A stretch of 6,661 bases of DNA from positions 1 through 6,661 of the forward strand of contig NZ_WJFC01000352.1 in the NCBI RefSeq assembly GCF_009725235.1. Reading direction: 5' to 3'. This DNA is from Scytonema sp. UIC 10036 (GTDB lineage: Bacteria; Cyanobacteriota; Cyanobacteriia; Cyanobacteriales; Nostocaceae). The notes beneath the pieces were generated by a model. That model was not told the origin of the DNA. It searched no databases and worked only from the letters and a program-made list of their open reading frames with translations. The translations under genes were made by a program, and so were the position numbers. Numbering within the stretch: position 1 is the first letter of the stretch; each line of letters begins with the position of its first letter. This document shows, piece by piece, positions 5,995 through 6,661 of this stretch.

Positions 5995-6645
5995 TTAATT
6001 AAGATTGAAAATTTCTAGAAGAGCAGGGATGTGTTAATTCCAAGTTTCTCAAAAATTCTGGTCTTATAAGTGCTTACCGTAGATTTGTGGATGTAAAGTT
6101 TGGATGCAATTTCATTATTTGAAAATCCGGCAACCAGAAGCCTTGCAATTTCAAGTTCACGGCTGGACAACATTTCGACATAGGAGAATACTGCTTTTTC
6201 GGATCATATTGTCAAGAAGCCTTTCTTTAAGCTCATCGCTTAAAATTTGCCCGTAATCAAAAAATTTATTAAATGCCCTTACGATTTCTTCCTGTTCGGA
6301 AAGCTTGCTCAAATACCATGGGCACCGCTTTTATAAAATTGAATGCATAAATAGTTTCTTCAAGCGCAGAGAAAATAAGCGTTTTTGATGCTGTCGCCGT
6401 ATTCTATGGAAAGGTTTTCAACAAAATTTAAACTGTTGCCTTCGGGAAATTATATTCAAGTATGATGAAGTTATATTCTCCTTTTTAATGATTGCTTTCC
6501 CGTCGCTTAATGTATACGCTTCAAATATATCGGTGTTGGCAAAATGCTTTCTGATGAGCAGATAAACGCCCTGCCTCACAATACTGTGATCGTCAATAAT
6601 TAAAACTTTCCTTTTGTTGGTCTCCATTGATGCAGTTTTCACCAT
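5995..6645 (-). pseudogene. NarL/LuxR-type response regulator, multiply frameshifted
   Basis: Two-component response regulator of about 215 residues, probably the partner of the kinase. From the N terminus: KVLIIDDHSIVRQG with the acidic pair; receiver helices; ILEYNFP, where the phosphoacceptor Asp is replaced by Glu (codon 6455-6457); LIFSALEE with the switch Ser; GAHGYLSKL with the conserved Lys. The C-terminal LuxR-type HTH reads MLSSRELEIARLLVAGFSNN, then EIASKLYIHKSTVSTYKTRI, then FEKLGIN. About seven lesions, near 6476, 6444, 6384, 6331, 6313, 6197 and 6032, mostly single missing bases. The raw frame ends as INTSLLF at 6015-6017; restoring one base near 6032 gives the normal last helix (NIPALLEIFNLN) and a stop at 5995-5997. 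ATG 6645 is the longest start; METN at 6627 fits receiver spacing better. Confidence 0.85.
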
Positions 6646-6661
6646 GTTTACAGTTCAAATA

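Noticed and set aside
6015..6017. True end of the response regulator at this TAG
   Set aside because: It would remove the last helix of the LuxR-type domain; a single restored base near 6032 recovers the standard ending, with a stop at 5995-5997.

Overview
The window looks like AT-rich chromosomal DNA from a flavobacterium of the Chryseobacterium/Elizabethkingia kind. This is inferred from three things: the style of the encoded proteins (a periplasmic beta-propeller histidine kinase, a NarL-type regulator, and a small solitary helix-turn-helix protein of a type familiar in that group), the near absence of Shine-Dalgarno sites, and promoter-like TAnnTTTG motifs. No RNA gene, CRISPR array or intact mobile element was found.

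Layout. (1) 1-864, + strand: the C-terminal two thirds of a Kef-type (CPA2) cation:proton antiporter, broken by frame lesions and entering from the left edge. (2) 865-1115: a spacer with an AT-rich hairpin and a possible promoter. (3) 1116-1362, + strand: a small unrecognised protein with one frameshift in a T run. (4) 1363-1601: a spacer with a possible eroded peptide. (5) 1602-1940, - strand: an intact 112-residue helix-turn-helix protein. (6) 1941-3074: about 1.1 kb of very AT-rich DNA with no convincing gene, holding several inverted repeats. (7) 3075-5994, + strand: a sensor histidine kinase of about 970 residues (signal peptide, beta-propeller, Y_Y_Y-like domain, membrane helix, HisKA, HATPase), readable end to end only by changing frame more than twenty times. 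(8) 5995-6645, - strand: its likely partner, a NarL/LuxR-type response regulator, also broken. The restored stop codons of kinase and regulator are directly adjacent.

How they fit together. The kinase and regulator form a tail-to-tail two-component pair: an extracytoplasmic signal would be sensed by the propeller, passed through the membrane helix to the kinase core, and delivered to the DNA-binding regulator. The other genes have no evident functional link to the pair. All but one of the genes carry small frame lesions, mostly single missing bases and often in homopolymers. Protein similarity continues on both sides of each lesion, and the composite lengths are close to normal. That pattern fits indel errors in an unpolished long-read assembly at least as well as real gene decay, so the pseudogene calls describe this sequence as given, not necessarily the organism. 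I found no convincing new biological system here.
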